A DNA stretch of 64,000 nucleotides, from the NCBI GenBank assembly GCA_017849615.1, contig JAFIGS010000003.1:124001-188000 (forward strand). The letters run 5' to 3'. The stretch is from Pseudolabrys sp. Lineage in GTDB: Bacteria > Pseudomonadota > Alphaproteobacteria > Rhizobiales > Xanthobacteraceae. The notes below the pieces were generated by a model. The model saw nothing but the letters and a program-made list of their open reading frames with translations. It did no database searches and was not told the DNA's origin. The position numbers were made by a program, and so were the translations under genes. Positions 37,431 through 52,400 of this stretch are shown here, piece by piece (within the stretch, counting starts at the first letter, position 1; each line of letters opens with the position of its first letter).

Positions 37431-40400
37431 CTACCTACCATAGTCCGCGGCTGCAAAGCTAACAGCGGCGCGGTTGTCCACGGCCGAACTGCGGAGATTC
37501 GTCCGGTAACCCTTGCGCGGCTTACGGTTTTCCCCGGGGCCGAACAGGCCTTCGACATTGACCGCCGGCCCATCGCCGAGGACATGGATCGGCCCCAACG
37601 CACGCCAGCCCTCGCCGAAGCTCTGCAGATAGAACGCGATGAGGAGCGTGCGCTGCAGGTTGTCCATGGCGCCGTCGTCGCCATTGCGCATGTCCTGGAC
37701 GGCGTTGCGGATGAAGGCCGAGCCGGTGAAGCTGCCGCCGCCATAGTTGAGGATCGTCGATGAAATCGTCGAGTCGTAATAGACGACCTGGGTGTTGCTG
37801 AAATTGGCGTTGCCGACCTGCTGCATCGTGAAGACGCCGCCGGGCTGATAGAGCTGCAGATTGTTCCCGCCGACCGGGCCCGGGCCGCGATTGTTCAGCA
37901 GGATCTGGCCCGCCGGCGTCATCAGCAACATCTGGCCCGGCACGTAGCCGCTGGCGATCGTCAGCGACGTTGAGTCGACAATGACAGTGGAGTCGACGAC
38001 GCGGAACTGGTCGATGATGACCTGCGGCGGGTCGATGTTCAGATTGGCCAGGGTGGCGACGCCACCCTGATAGCCGGTCGCCTTGACGTGCAGCGGCACC
38101 GGCGGCAGCGACGGCAACTGCACCGCGGTGACATTGATGATATCCGCGCCGAGCGTCATGGCGCGATAGACCCTGAGCATGCCGACGGTCAGGTTCTGCG
38201 GCGCGCTCAAGGTCGCCGAACTGGCCTGCATGGCCGAGACGTTGATCGAGCGGCCGCTGGCGAACGAGGTATCGCCATTGGCCGTCACCGTGCCGCCGTT
38301 GATCGAGCCGTTCTCGGCGATGACGATGATGTCTCCGGGATCGCCGGGAATGCCGATCGCCGTCAGCGCATTGAACGCGACGTTCTGGTTGGCGCGGATG
38401 GTCTGCGTGCCGCCGGAGGTCACGGTACCGAAGTCGATGTTGCCGGCGATGGAGCGGGCGTTGACGGTGGTGCCCGCATCGATCGTACCCCAGTCGATCA
38501 GACCGGTCGCGTTCAGCACTACCGAGCCGCGCGTACCCGCGAGCCTCGTGCCCTTGTTCGTCGTTGCCGCATTCAGCGTCGCCGAGCCGTTGGCGGCGAC
38601 TTCGGTGCCTTCGATCTTGCCGGTGTCGGCTGTGGCATTGATATCGCCGCCGGTGGCGGTGAGCGTGCCGAAGGTCACATCGTTGGCCGCGCGCAGGGTC
38701 TGCGTGCCGCCCGAGGTGACCGTGCCGAAGTGAACGTGGTCCGCCGTCGAGCGCGCATCGACGGTCGCGCCTGCGATAACGGTGGTCCAGTCGATCAGGC
38801 CGGCGGTGTTCATCGCCACGGCGCCCGTTGCGCCCGTGACCGACACACCGGTGATCGAAACCGGCGCGGTGAGCGTCACGCCGCCATTCGCGGCGATGGT
38901 GCCGCCGGTGATCCGCCCGGTGAGCGACGTCACCTCGACGTCGCCGGCATCGCCCTGAATGCCGCTGGTCGTGATCCGGGTGATCGCCATGTCCTGGGCG
39001 ACATCGATCGTCATCTTGCCGCCGCTGGACAGCCTCGGGATATCGATCGTCTCGCGGGTCGACGTTATCGTCAGACGGCCGCCGGCCGCGTCCACGGAGT
39101 TCCAGGTGATCATCTCCTCGGCGATCATTTCCATCGCGCCGGCGGTGGATGTGGCGGTGGTGCCCGAGATGGTCGTCTTGGCGGCCATGCGCGTTGCGCC
39201 CCCGAGAGCGACCGCGCCGCCGGCGATCTTGCCCGTGTCCGATGTGATGTCGGCGCCGCCGGCCGTGGCGGTCAGTTGCGTGAAGGTGACGTCATTCTTG
39301 GCCCACAGGGTCTGCGCCCCGCCGCTCGTGATCGTCGCGATATCGATAACGTTTGCGGACGAGCGCACGTCCACGGTGGTCCCGGCGGTCACGGCGTTCC
39401 AGACGATCTGGCCGTTGGCGGCGGTCATCGACACCGAACCGCCCGCCCTGACTTCGGCGCCGGTGATGGTTGTTCCGGCGGTCATCGTCACCGAGCCGCT
39501 GGCGTCCACATTCACCAGCCCGGCGCCGAGGGCAATGACCGCCCCCTCATCCGAACGCAGGACGATGTTGCTGTTGTTGCCGGTCGTCTTCACTTGCCTG
39601 AAGGTGACGTCGTACTTGGCCCACAAAGTCAGCGCGCCGCCGCTTTCAACGACATCGACCGTAACGGCGGCGCCGAGCGAGCGCACGAACATGCTGCCGC
39701 CGGCGCGGAGCACGGACCAGTTCAGCTCGCCGCCGTCGCCCGCCGCGCCGGTCGCGGTGATCGAGCCTTCGGCGATCAGCGAGACGGAGCCGTTGGAGGT
39801 GATCGAACCACCGATGATCGAGCCGCTGGTGGACGTCAGGCTTATGTCGCCCTGGCCGGGCGGAGCCGTGTTGGTCAGTTGATCGAAGGCGATGTCCTGC
39901 TTGCCCTGCATCGTGATGGCGTTGACCGTGGTCGCCGTGCCGACCCGCGCGCCGCCGTCAGTCGAGGTTACGTCGATGGTGGTCGCGGCGTTGAGGGTCT
40001 CCCAATCGATGTTTCCTCGCGCGTGGAGGGCAATCGACGTCGCCGAGGCGATGGTCCCGGTGCCGGTGATTTTCGCATTGGAGAGTAGCAGCGAACTGGA
40101 CGGCAGGGTCGCGCCGGCCGCGAGAGTGACGCCGCCGGCGGCCGTGATCGAGCCACCCAGGATCGCGCCGGTCCCGGTCGTTACGATCACGTCGCCGGCA
40201 TCGCCCGCGAGCGCCAGGCTGGTGAGGCTGCCGAAGCTGACATTGCCCGCGGCCAGCAGCCGCAGCGTGCTGCGGCCGGTCGCGGTGCCGATGGTGAGCG
40301 TGCCCGGGCCGGTGCTCTGCGCGATGAAGTGCCCGGTCGCGCCGGCATCGGTTGAGGCCAGAACGCTGTCGAGCCTGTAGCTGCCGGCGCCCGTCACATC

Positions 40401-43400
40401 GACGGTGCCCTTGACCGCGGACAGCAAGGTCGCGCGCATGTCCGGCGCGGCGGTCAGGTAGATATCGCCGGTGGTGGCGGTCGCGGATAGGCCCTGCGAG
40501 TCCGCCGTGACCCGCTGCGAAGCCGTGCCGATAGTGCCGGCGGTGAGCGACACCCGCGCGCCGGCGCCGGTGGTCTTGACGTCGGTCAGCGCGTCGCCAT
40601 TGCTCAGGATCGCGGCCGCAGTCACGCCGCCGGCCTGGACCACGATCGAGGCGGCGTTGCCCGCGGCGGCGTAGGAGGCGCGGGAGATGAGCTGGCCGAG
40701 CGTCGCGTCGCCGGTGGTGACCACCGTGAGCACGTCGAAGGCGTCGAGCACCGCATAGGCCCCCATATTCAGCGATGCGGCCGAAATCAGAATCGCGCCG
40801 GCCGTGCTCTTGGCCACGAGGGGGGCCTGCGCCGTGCCGGCGGCGAAGATCACACCGGCATTCGCGAGGAATTGCAAGGCGTTGCCGGCGGTTACGTCGG
40901 CATTGACGGTGATCGAGCCGGCGATGGTGCTGAAGGTCGCCCGCCCGCCGGCGGTCAGCGCGCCATAGGCCCCTTCATGACCGAGAGTCATGTTGCTGGC
41001 CGGGCTGTAAATCGCCATGTCGCCCGTCGCTGAGCCGGTGATGGCGCCGCCGATGCGCACAAGAAGCGGCTGCAACGTTGTGCCATTGTAGCCGATATTG
41101 CCACTTGCCCTGACATCAAGCGTCGAGCCGAAGACTCGGACGATTGTGAAATCCGTGAAGGACGGCAGGCTGTAGATGCTGCCGCTATTGGCGGCGAGTT
41201 CGATCGGCGCCGAGCCCTGATCGGCGCTGATCTGGCCGAGAACAAGGTCGCCGGTGGTCTGGCGGATGAAAATGCCCTGCTTGGCCGAGGCCTGGTCGAT
41301 GCGGCCGCCATTGGCGCCGGTCAGCGCCAGCAGCAGCGCGTCCGGATTGTCCGCCGGATTCTGCCCGGCCGCCGTGGCGCGGCCGATCGAGCCGGTTTCC
41401 GCGATCAGCGTCAGGCTGGCGATATTGCCCGACACCGCCACCGCACCTGACACGCCGTAGATGCTACCGACCGCCACCAGCCGCACGCTGCCCCCGCCGG
41501 CCGCGGTGGTCTGAACGCCCTGGGTCTGCGCCGCCACCAGCGGGCCGAATGACGCCAGCGGAACGCCGCCAAGCACCATGTCGGACGCGCTGGCGAGGTA
41601 GATGTCGTTCTTCGCCTTGGCGGCAACAGGGCCGAGCGGATCGACGATGATCAGCTTCTGCTGCTGCACCGTCACGTAATAGGTCGTGATCCCGGTGTGC
41701 TGGTCCACGACCGGCGTCACGGTGAGCTGGCCGGGACCGGCCGAGGCCAGCAGGCCCTTCTGCCCCGCAGTCAGGTTCGAGGCGTCGACGCTGGTGAAGG
41801 AGAACTGCTCCGGCGCCGCGAGACTGCCGATCGAGCCGTTCGGCGCGAACAGCATGACCTGTCGGCCCTTGACGTTAAGCGGCAGGCTGGCGATCGACGG
41901 CGGATTCGCCGACGTCGCGCCCGAGGTGACGGTGTAGCGCAACTGGTCGAGCGACCATTGCGAGCGGTCCGTGATCGCCGCGTAGACGTCCGACGTGGTC
42001 GACAGCGTGTAACGGTAGGTCGCGTCATAGTCGCCAAGCGCAGCGCTCGACACGCCGGGCGCCTGGCGCAGCCGGGCGGCCGAAGCAGCGTCGATATTGA
42101 ACAAAGACGCGAGCGTCACGCCGCTGCCGAGCTGATCGGCCGTGACCGTGCCGAGCAGGTACTGCGCGCGCATATAGCGATTGGCGACTTCTGCCTGAAT
42201 CGCCGTGCGCGCTTCGGGCGAGTCCAGATCGGTATTGGCCGCGAGCGCGCCGGAAGCAATCATCTGGGCGCCGATCGACTTCACGCCGAGATCGGTAATG
42301 TTGTACTGATCCGGATGGCCCGGCACATTGTAGGCGAGGTTCCGCAATTGCCAGTAGTCACGATAGGCCGCGTTGATCAGTGACTCGAAGCTCGCGACCT
42401 GCGCCGCGCCCGAGCCGCTGACCAGATCGAGGCTCGCCCACACGCTTTCCAGATACTGCTGCTGCTGGGCAGTCAAACCGACATTGTTATGGCCGCTGAG
42501 AATGTTACCGTTCACCGCCGCAATGAACACGGGGCCATCCGTCGCGCTGACTTCCCCGATGCGCAGGTCGCCGCTCGACTGGATCAGATAGGCGCCGCTG
42601 TTCGAGGCGCTGTAAAGCACACCGCCGTCGGTGGTGCCGCCGGGCAGCGTTGTCGCCCAGGCCTGGATCACGAGCGGATTGATGCTGCCGAGGGTGCCAT
42701 GGCCCTGGGCATCGACGGTGGTGATCGCGCCGATCGCGCCGCTGGTGCTGTTAATGGTGATCGACTTGCCGATGATCACCGGGCTGTTGACGTTGTAGGG
42801 TGCCGCCGAATTGATGTCACCGGACGCCGTGATGTAGACGTTGCCCTGCGGCTCCGGCTTGCCGGTCGTCGCATTGGTGCGAGCGCTATCGACACGCACC
42901 TGATTGATCCGCAGCGAGCCGGCGGAGGATATCGCGATATCGCGGTCGGTCGACACGGCGGTCAACGCGCCGCCATAAACTTGCACCGGGACCGGACGGT
43001 CAGCGGAGCCAATGCCACCCTGCCCGTTCAGCGTGACCTGCGTGCCGGACACCAGCGGGTTGGTTGCGCCCGGCGCCACGGTGATCGACGAGTTGGCGCC
43101 GGTCGCGGTGATGACCGTTGTGCCCTGCAGGTTATTGATCGGACCGTTGAGAACGATGCTGCTGTTCGAAGCAACGTTCACACTGCTGACACCACCGCCG
43201 TTGAAGGAGACCGAGATCGGATACGACGCCTTGACGGTGTTCGTGAGGTTCAGCGTGAGGCGGTAATAGATAAGCTGATGCCAGGTGCCGCTGAAATCGG
43301 TGCCGCAGCACCTGTCGCCGGTCGAGAACGAGTTGTCATGGGCGTCACCGGTGGCGCTGACCACCTGCTGGAAATTGGTCCACTGGTTGCCGGCCGCCTG

Positions 43401-46400
43401 CCCGTTCACGATCTGCTGCGCGTTCTCGACCAGAGTCGGCGCGCTGCGCACCCAGGGATAGACTTCCGAATTGGCATTGGCGCCGACGAAGGTCCAGCCG
43501 TAGTCATTGGACTGCGACGTCTGCGGGCGCGTCAGGGTCGCGGTGTCGACCCACTGGTAGTACATGTTTTCCTTGGTTCGATAGACGAGGCCCGTCGGAC
43601 CGCTCTGGCCCTGGTTCTGAACGCCCTGGCTTTGATAGCTGCTCGTGCTCGTTCCCGCCGCCCAGTAGGTCGTGACCTGCTGCCCCGCCGCCGCGCCGGC
43701 ATTGTAAACGTACCAGGTCGTCTCGTTCTTGAGGCGGTCGACAAGCTGCACGACGCTCGCCGCCGTGACGCCGGTGTTGACCGTGTTGGTCACGAGCGTG
43801 ACGCCGGTGGAGTTCACGACGTTGACCGTACCGGCGCCGCCGTTGACGACGATTTCCCCCTGCGCCAGGCCGGACGTCGAGGTGCTGATGATCTTGCCGT
43901 TGAGATAGACATAACCGCCAGTGCCCTGCACCACGCCGTTGAGCAGAATCTGGTCGTTGAGCGCGTCATATCTCGCACCGATGCGCACGTCGGAACCGGT
44001 CGACGTGACGTAACCCGAAATATCGTAATAATTGCCGGCGGCCGCCGCCCTTTTGGCGGCGGCCAGCGCATCCGCATCGTTCTTCAGCGCGTTGATGGCG
44101 TCCTGCGCGCTCTGACCGATATTGGCCGAGTAGTTGCTGGTCTGACCGACCGTGACCTTGCCGTTGATGTTGATGACGCCGGCGGAGATGATGATCGCCT
44201 TGCCGATGGTCAGCTCGCCCCGTTGTACGTTGACGGATTCCGCCGTCACCGGCTGAACGGCGGCGCCGGCGATCTTGACGACCTGGAAATAATTGCCGCA
44301 ACCCGAACAATTGAACGGACCGCCGTGGCCGCCGTCGCCATAAGCCTGATCCTCGTAGTTGTGACGCTCCCAAGGAGCGAGGACGATCTTGTCGACGGTC
44401 GTGCCCTCGGCGGTGGCCAGAGCCGCCGCGCTCGGGATGCCGTTCATCGGCAGGAAGATCGCCGACCATAATTCGCCGCCGCCATACCCCAGGCTCAGCA
44501 TGCGCGCGGTGAACACGGTGCTCGCATTGGTTCCGTAGTTCGTGACGGGCGCTCCCTGAACGCCGTTGGTGTTCGTCGAGTAGTAATTGTACGGATGCGC
44601 CCAGCCAATGCCACCGACATAGATGCCGCCATAGGTGCCAAGCCAGGTCGCCGCCAGTTCAACCGCGCTCAATGTGTCGGTCGGCCGGTACTGCCTGCCG
44701 TTCCACTGCGACGCCACGTCGCCGTTCATGTTGTAGACGCTGCCGGCGCTGCCATCGAAGGTGAAGGCGCCTTCCGGAACCTTCATTTCGATCGCCAGCG
44801 CGACGAAGCTCTGCGTCGCCACGACACTGCCGAGCTTGTTTTCGATGCTGAGCAGGCCGTTGGTGTTGGTGACGACACCCCCGAAATAGATATCAGGCGT
44901 CGTGACCAGCGGGTTGCCCTGATCGTCGATCGACTGGCCGGTATTCGCGTCCTTCCTGTAATAGCTGGCGTCGACCTTGATCAGCGGCGCGGTGCCGCTG
45001 GCATCGTTCCTGTAAATCAAGGTCGTCGAATTCTGGTCGTTGGCGCGGCCGGTGAAGACGTTACGGCCGCCGGTCACGCCGGAGATCGTCAGCCTGTTCA
45101 GGCTGAGGAACTTGAGCCCCTGATTATCGATGTTGATGGCCGCGGTGCCTTGCGACGAAATCTGTCCAGTACCGGTGAGCTTCTCGGCCAGAACCGAGAC
45201 GCTGCCGGCCGAGACGAGGATGTCGCCGAACGAATAGACCTGGTTCGAGCCGCGCGAGGCGAACGGCGCCTGCTGGGTCAGCGTATCGATCTGCCGCTGC
45301 TTGTTCTGCTCCGTGTCGTCGTTGAGCGCCGCAATCGTCTGCCTCGCCGTGAGGGCCGCATCGACCTGCGCCGTCGTCAACCCGCTGAGCGTGGCGATCT
45401 TCTGCAGGACATCCTGATAGGGGCTGAAGCCACCGGTCAGCGACCAGTAGATCTTCTGATTGTTGTAGCTGACGATCGACGAGAACTGAGACGGGTCCGA
45501 AACCTGCTGCAGCGTCACGGCGCAGGACTGGCCCGCCGGCAGCAGCGCGCAAGGCGTACCGCTGGTGTCGAGATTGACGGCGCCGTTGAGGCCGATCGTG
45601 ATGTTCGCCTGGTTGTGGACGCCGGCCATCACCTTGCCGTTGACGATCACATCGCCGCGCCCGACGTTCTGCGTCGGATTATCGCTGTGCGAGCCGTTCG
45701 AGTCGCTGTTGTTATCGTGGTCCTCGGTGGAGAACAGTTCGAGGAACGGGCTGTACAGCGTGCCACGGCCGTTGGCCTCGACACCGCCCTGCGTGGCGCC
45801 GATGAAGACGTTATTGGCGCCGAGAATCAGCGAACCGGGAGCGATGGTCAGGGTCGCGTAACCGTAGGCGCGGCCATAGCCGCCATGCTCGGCCGTAATC
45901 GCGATCAGCGTGTTGTTGTAAACGACCGTCGTCGCATTGGCCTGGATCTGGCTGAACCGGCTGCCGTCGCCGGCCTTGCCGGCATACATGTTGATGATGC
46001 CCCACGCCTCGACACGCGTGCCGCCGATGGTGACGTTCTGCGTGGCGGTGAGGTCGGCGTGGCTGCTGGCGCCGACGCCGCCGACCAGCCCGTAAAGGCT
46101 GGCATTGGCATTGTTGTTGGCGATCATCTTCGCCGCGGAGCCGATGGCGATATCGCCGGCGCTGAACAGGCGCGCCGCATCGATCTGGACGGTGATGGTC
46201 GCGGTCGCCGTCAACTCCGTCTTGGCGCCGCCGCCGGCGAACAGGCCGGCCGCCGTGAGCGTCACGGTGTCGGTCGTCTGCAGATCGGCGTAACCCTCGA
46301 TATTGATCTTGGACAACGTCGTCAGCGGATTGTCGTTGAGGCTGAGAATGGTGCCGGCGCCGACCAGCGTGTCAATGGTCTGCGTGACGGTCGTCTTGCT

Positions 46401-49400
46401 CAATGAGGCGCCGACCGCGAGGCCGCCGCCAGACCCGGCGCGGGCGCCGCCCGCGGTCTGGCGGACTTCGTCGAGCGCGATGACATTCACGTCGCGGGCC
46501 TGGCCGGTGACGCGGTCGCGGCCGTAGGAATTGATGATGAGGTTGTTGCCGACCTTGGCGCTGACGGTCGAATCCACGAAGTTGTCCGCCGAGCCGCCGC
46601 TGGCGCCGATGGCGGAGGCCTGCACGGCATCGCCGGTCGCCGCATAATTGGTCCGGTGCGTGGCGCGCACGCCGAGACCGGTGACATAGAGCGTGTTCTG
46701 CGTCGTGCCGCCCATGAGCTCGGCGCTGACCGTCGACGTGGTCGAGGTTTTCGAGACCGCGGCGGCGCCCGCCGACAGACCGCCCGAACCGGCGATGGAT
46801 TTGGCAACCGTGGTATCCGTGCCGGAGGCGACGATCGACAGCGAGCCGTTATTGTTCACGTCGGAGGCGATGACGCCGGTGTCGAGCCAGGCCTTGGTTT
46901 CGCTGCCCGCGGTCGCCTCGGAGAAGGTCGCGCCCGCCGCCACATAACCGAAGGCGGCGCCGCTCGCCTCGGCATATTGATCGGTGTCGTTCTGCGCCCC
47001 GATCGCGACATTGGCGGATGGCAACCGGATGCCGGTGCCGCCATAGGCGTGCACCGTGGTCGTGTTGCGGGCTTGTGCGTTGGTGCCCTGCAGGCCGTAG
47101 AGCGTGCCGCCACCGGCGGCGATGGATTGCGCGTAGGCCGAGTGACCGCTGTCGCCGATCGCGCCCACGGCGCTGACGGTGAGCGCGTTGCTGCCGGAGA
47201 AGTTCGTGCTGTTGCCGATCGAGGCGGTGACCTCGAGACCGGCCGTCGCGATCGTCGACGAGACGCCGATGCCGACGCCGCCGACCGCGACGCCTTTCGA
47301 CTTCGCCGACACGTCGGGCGTGCCGCTGGCATAAACCAGCACGCCGGTGCCGGCCGCCTGGACGCGCGCATTGTTGCCGATCTGCGCGGTGATCTTCTGC
47401 GAGTCCGTCGCGGTGGCGGAGGCGCCCGCCCCCGAGAACACGCCGGCGGCGCCGGCGATGGTCTCGGCACTGACGCTGCCGCCGCCGGTCGCCATCAAGG
47501 CGACATTGGCGACGTTGGTCACCTGGGCCGAGGCGGCGATCTCGGCGGTGACCTTGCTCGTCTTCTCGGCATTGGCCAGCGACAGGCCGACGGCCGCGAT
47601 ACCGCCTGCACCGCCATAGCCGTAGGAGCTGATGCTCGAGCTGTCGGACGCGGTGACCGCGACGGTGCCCGAGGTGAGACCGCCGGTGGCGCCGGTCGTG
47701 GTCGCGCTGAGCGTCGCGCGCACCGTGTTATCGATGTGCGACTCGCCGACCGCCGCGCCGAGGCCGACATAGAGACCGCCGGCGCCGGCCGCGGCAAAGG
47801 TCTGCACCGCCTTGTCGCCGCCGTGATCGCCAGCGACAGCGCCGATCGAGATGGCGTTGGAGGTGAGCTGGCCGCCGACCGCTTCGGCGGTGATCTTCTG
47901 CGTCACTGTCGTATAGGCGACCGATGCGCCGATGCCGCCGGAGCCGCCGATCGCCAGCGCGCCGGTGATGTTCTTGGTCGCCATTTCAGACGCGGCGTTG
48001 ATGCCGATGGCGCCGGCGGTGACGCTGCTGTTGAGCACCTGCGCCGCGATGCCCTCGGCGTCGCCGCCAATGCCGCCGATGACATCGACGCCGGTCGCGG
48101 ACTGCGCGTTGTTCATCGTGCCACCGGCATTGAGCACGCTCATCTGATCGGTCGAGGCGTCGGAATCCACGAGCACGATGCCCACCGTGCCGGCGAAGGC
48201 GCCGGTGCCGGCGAGGCTGCCGGCGACGGTGATCGGGTTGATCTCGCGTACGCTCAGCGAATTGACGCTGACGACGCCCGCTGTCGTCACCGTGGCGCCG
48301 GCCATCAGTGCCCGCGTGTTGCTCTTGAAGGAGACGAGATTGACCGCGGCGCCGAAACCGACGCTGCCGCCGCCGGCCAGGCCGCCGACGATCGGCGACA
48401 GACTGTCGGTCTCGGTCGCCAGCACGGAGACGGCGCTGTTGGCGGAGGTCCCGCTCATGGTCGCCGAGGCGTTGCGCAGCGCCGCGTACACATTGTTGTT
48501 GACGAACATGCCAGAGAACTGCGCGGCGATGCCGCCCGAGCCGCCGAGCGCGGCGACCATCACCCAGCCCGAGTTGCGGGTGGTGTTGGAGGCCGCGATC
48601 ATCAGCGGGCCGGAGAGATAGAGCGCCGTCGCCGTGGTCGTCGGGTCGTCGTCGCCGACCACGGCCTGCACGGTGTTGTCGCTCATCGCCACCAGCACCG
48701 TGGCGCCGATTCCGACCGAGGAGCCGACCGAGCCGGCGCCCACGGCGCCGAAGAAACCGTTCAGGCCCGACGCGGTCACCGACATGGCGCCGGCGCGGAC
48801 GGTGCCCTGCTCGAAGATCGCCTGCGTCGTCGAGCGGAAGATGTTGGCCAGCGACGAGCCGGTGATCGCCGCGCTGCCGCCCGAGCCGGCGGCGCCGAGC
48901 ACGATGCTCGAGGCCGACTGGAAGGCATTGGCCTTGATACCGACCGCGCCGGCCGCGACGGTCGTCGAACCCACATCGGTGCCGGTCATCCGCGCCACGG
49001 TGGTGCGGTTCATGGTGTTGATATTGAGCGCCGCGGTGCCGGCGGCGCTGCCACCCGAATCCGACACGCCGATGACGAGATTGTTGGCGAAGGAGGCGCT
49101 CGACGCCGTCACCTGCACGGCGGCGGCGTCGCCGGCCTGCAGGCGGGTGTTGACGTCCGACGACAGCACTTCCGCAGCGGTGCGCCCGCCCATCACATTG
49201 GTGACGGCATTGGCGGCGATGGCGAGGCCATTCGACGACGCCGACAGCAGCGCGCTCACGGTCTGCGCCCGCTGCGCGGAGGTCGCGACAACGGCGACGC
49301 CCTTGATGGACTGGGTGCCGTTGCTGAGGTTCACCAGGGACGCCGGCGTGACCTCGTCCGTCGGGTCGATCGCATTGGCGAGAACGCCGTTGTCGATCGT

Positions 49401-52400
49401 GGCGGTGCTGAACAGACCGCGGCCATCGACAGTAGAGCCGTTGATCAGCGCGCCGGTCTCGCCATTGATGGTGTTCACCACCACCGAGGCGCCGAGGCCC
49501 TTGCCCGCGCTCAGGGCCGCGCTGATCGCGCCGGCGAAGACCGAGATGTCGTTGGCGTTCTTCGCCAGCACCAGGACATTGCCCAGCGCGGTGACGTTCG
49601 AGCCGACATTGGCGCCGCCAAGAACGATGCTGGAGTAAACCTTGCCGGACTGCATGCTGATGGCGAGCGAACCGGCGCCCGACATGCCGTCGGACGGCGG
49701 GCTCTGCGCCGGCGGCGGGGCTGGCGGCGGGCCGCTGAGGCCGGGCAAGGTGCGCGTCGACATCGGCGCGAGGCGCGTGAGCAAGGTCGAGAGACCGGAC
49801 GACGCCGGCGGGGTCGGCGGGCCGCCGCTGTTATTGCCGGTGGTGATCGCCGCGCCCACGGACACGGTGATGATGTCGGCGCTCGATGCGCCTAACACCA
49901 GCACGTTGCCGGCGCGCAGGTTGCCTCCGATCAGCGGGCTGCTGTTCGACAGCGCCCCGGTCGCCGTCACATTGGCGCCGGCGATGGCGGCCGAGACGTA
50001 GGTGCCGATCTGGCTGACGCCGGCCGACAGGCCGACGGCGTTGCCGCCGCCGAGATTGACGGAGATCGCGCCGGCCGCGCTGCGGATCTTGCCGCTTGCC
50101 GTGGCTGTCACTGAAACCGCTGCAGCCGAGACAGTGGCAGTCGCTGTGTTCAGCGGGTCGCCGCTGGTCACCACGCCGTGGCCGATCTGCGCGATAACGA
50201 AGTTGTTGATGGCGTTGTAGGCCACCGAACCGTTGCCGGCGACCGAACCCGTCGCCACGCCGACGCCGATGGCAATGCCGATAATTTCCGAACTGTCGCG
50301 CGCCGAGACGTCGACGACACCGCCGGCCGAGGTCACCGAGATGCGGTCGATATAGGCCTCGTAGCTCGAAGCAACGCGATTGACCACGATCGAGACGCCG
50401 ACATTAGACTTGCCGCCCTGCACGTTGCCGGCAACGGCGATGATGGCGGCGCCGGTCGCACTGGACGGGCTGAGGTCGCCGGCATCGAAGTTGATGTCGG
50501 AGTCGCCCGAATAGGACAGCCCGCCATTGGCGGTGACCGCAGCATTGCGGATCAATGTATTAAGAGTGGCGTCGGATCCGCTGAAGGCATTCACGCGAAC
50601 GTCGCCCGTGACCGTGATGCCGCCGGTCACTGCCGCCGTTCCGGCGACGGCCGGCATCGACGTGATCTTGGCGAGAACCGTCGGCCGGATGTCGGTGATG
50701 ACCACAGAACCGGCAAAGCCGTTCGCATTGGGACCACCGCCGGCGGTCGCGGCACCGGCGATGATGCGGCTGTTGCTCATCGCCAGAATGATCAGGTCGT
50801 CGGTGTTGTAAACCTTTGAATTCGACAGAACCGCCGAGACCGCGGCGCCGCTCGTCGGATCGCTGATCCCGGCGTAGGTCAGCGACACACCGAGACCGTT
50901 GCTTTCATCCGTGCCGAGCCCGCCATAGAGCGAGCCGCCGCCGATGCCGATATTGGTGTTCTGCGAGGCAACGATCGTGAGGTCGCCGGCGAACCCGCCA
51001 TTCGTCTGGCCGATCGTCGAGCTATCGACGCTGGCCTGGACGCCGTTGTTGAGATCCGCGGCCGACACCGAAACCGCCGCCTGCGTCTGGCTGCCCGAGC
51101 CGCCGGTGATGGCGATGCCAAGACCGATGGTCGTGTTCTCGCCGCCAGCCAGCGCCTGCACGGTCGTCGAGTAAGCCGTTACGGTCGAGCGCGAGATGGT
51201 GGCCGTCGTCAGATCATTGCCGAGCGTGACAGCGACCGCGCCGGCGATGCCAATCGTGGAGGCCGTGCCCGGCGCGCCCTTCGACATGGCGGCGCCGCCG
51301 CTCGCGGTGTCGATGATGGTGTTGTTGAGCGCCTGGACGGAAACACGATTGTTGCCGCCGGGCGTGTACTTGATGGTCGCATCGGTGATGCTGGCCGCCG
51401 TCGCCACCGAAGTCAGGTCGATCGCCGCGCTGCCGGCGCCGGCGGTCGAGTTGCCGCCATTGACGGGACCCGAGACCTGCTGGTCAAGCTTGTCGTAAAT
51501 CCCGGCGATCTTGGCCGCGACCGCGCCCGCGATGCCACCGAAGAAGTTGACGGCCGACGACAGGAAGCCGGTCGCGCCCGGATTAGCCGCCTCTTCCGCC
51601 GGAGGCGCGCCGGGAGTTGGGGTATTGTTGTTCGCTGTCGCGGCCACCGCCACCGTCGTCAGGCGCCCGACCGACAGAGCGGTAACGTCGGTGTAGAAGG
51701 AGTCGATATAGCCGGCGACCGACGGCACGAAGCCGGCGTCATTGTTTGCGCCCGCGGTGCCCGACAAGACTCTCAAATTATCACCGATGTAAGCGGACGT
51801 GTTGCTCGATATCGATGCCAGCGCCACGACGAGGCCGATGCCGGACCCGGAGCTGATGCCCACCGCGCCGCCGACATTAAAGGTCGAGATGCTCTGTTTG
51901 GCCGAGACCGTCACAGAGGACGACGTCACCCGGGCGGTGTTGCTAATCGAGGCCGACGTGTTGTTGTCGACCAGCAGCACCGTCGCGATGCCGTTCAGTC
52001 CGAGGCCGCCGCCTTTGCCCGAGGTCGGCGCGACCGCGTAAACGAGGTCGCTGGTGTTGGCAGTGACGGCGAGCGAGCCGCTGTTGGTGTTGACCACCGC
52101 GCCGGCGCCGATTCCGGCCACCGTGCTGGTATGGAACTGGTTGACGTTGGCGGAGCCGCCGATCGCCGTCGCCACATCCGGCGAATTGGGGCCGCCATTG
52201 GTGCCGAAGAACGTAAACCAGCTGAAGTTGCCGCTCATGTGAATCGACTCGATCGATGTCGTCGCCTTGACGACCACGTCGCTGCCCCAGTCGATCCGCG
52301 TGCGCGCGCCGAGGTCGGCCAGGTTGAAGGCCGCCGGCAGCGTCAGGTTCTCGGGTGGCGTCGGCGTCGACACCGTCGGCAGAGACGACCAGCAGGTCGC

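Noticed and set aside
46656..49895. 1079-residue plus-strand open frame opposite the adhesin gene
   Set aside because: Antisense shadow of repetitive GC-rich adhesin codons; it is dominated by Arg, Gly and Asp and shows no fold motifs.
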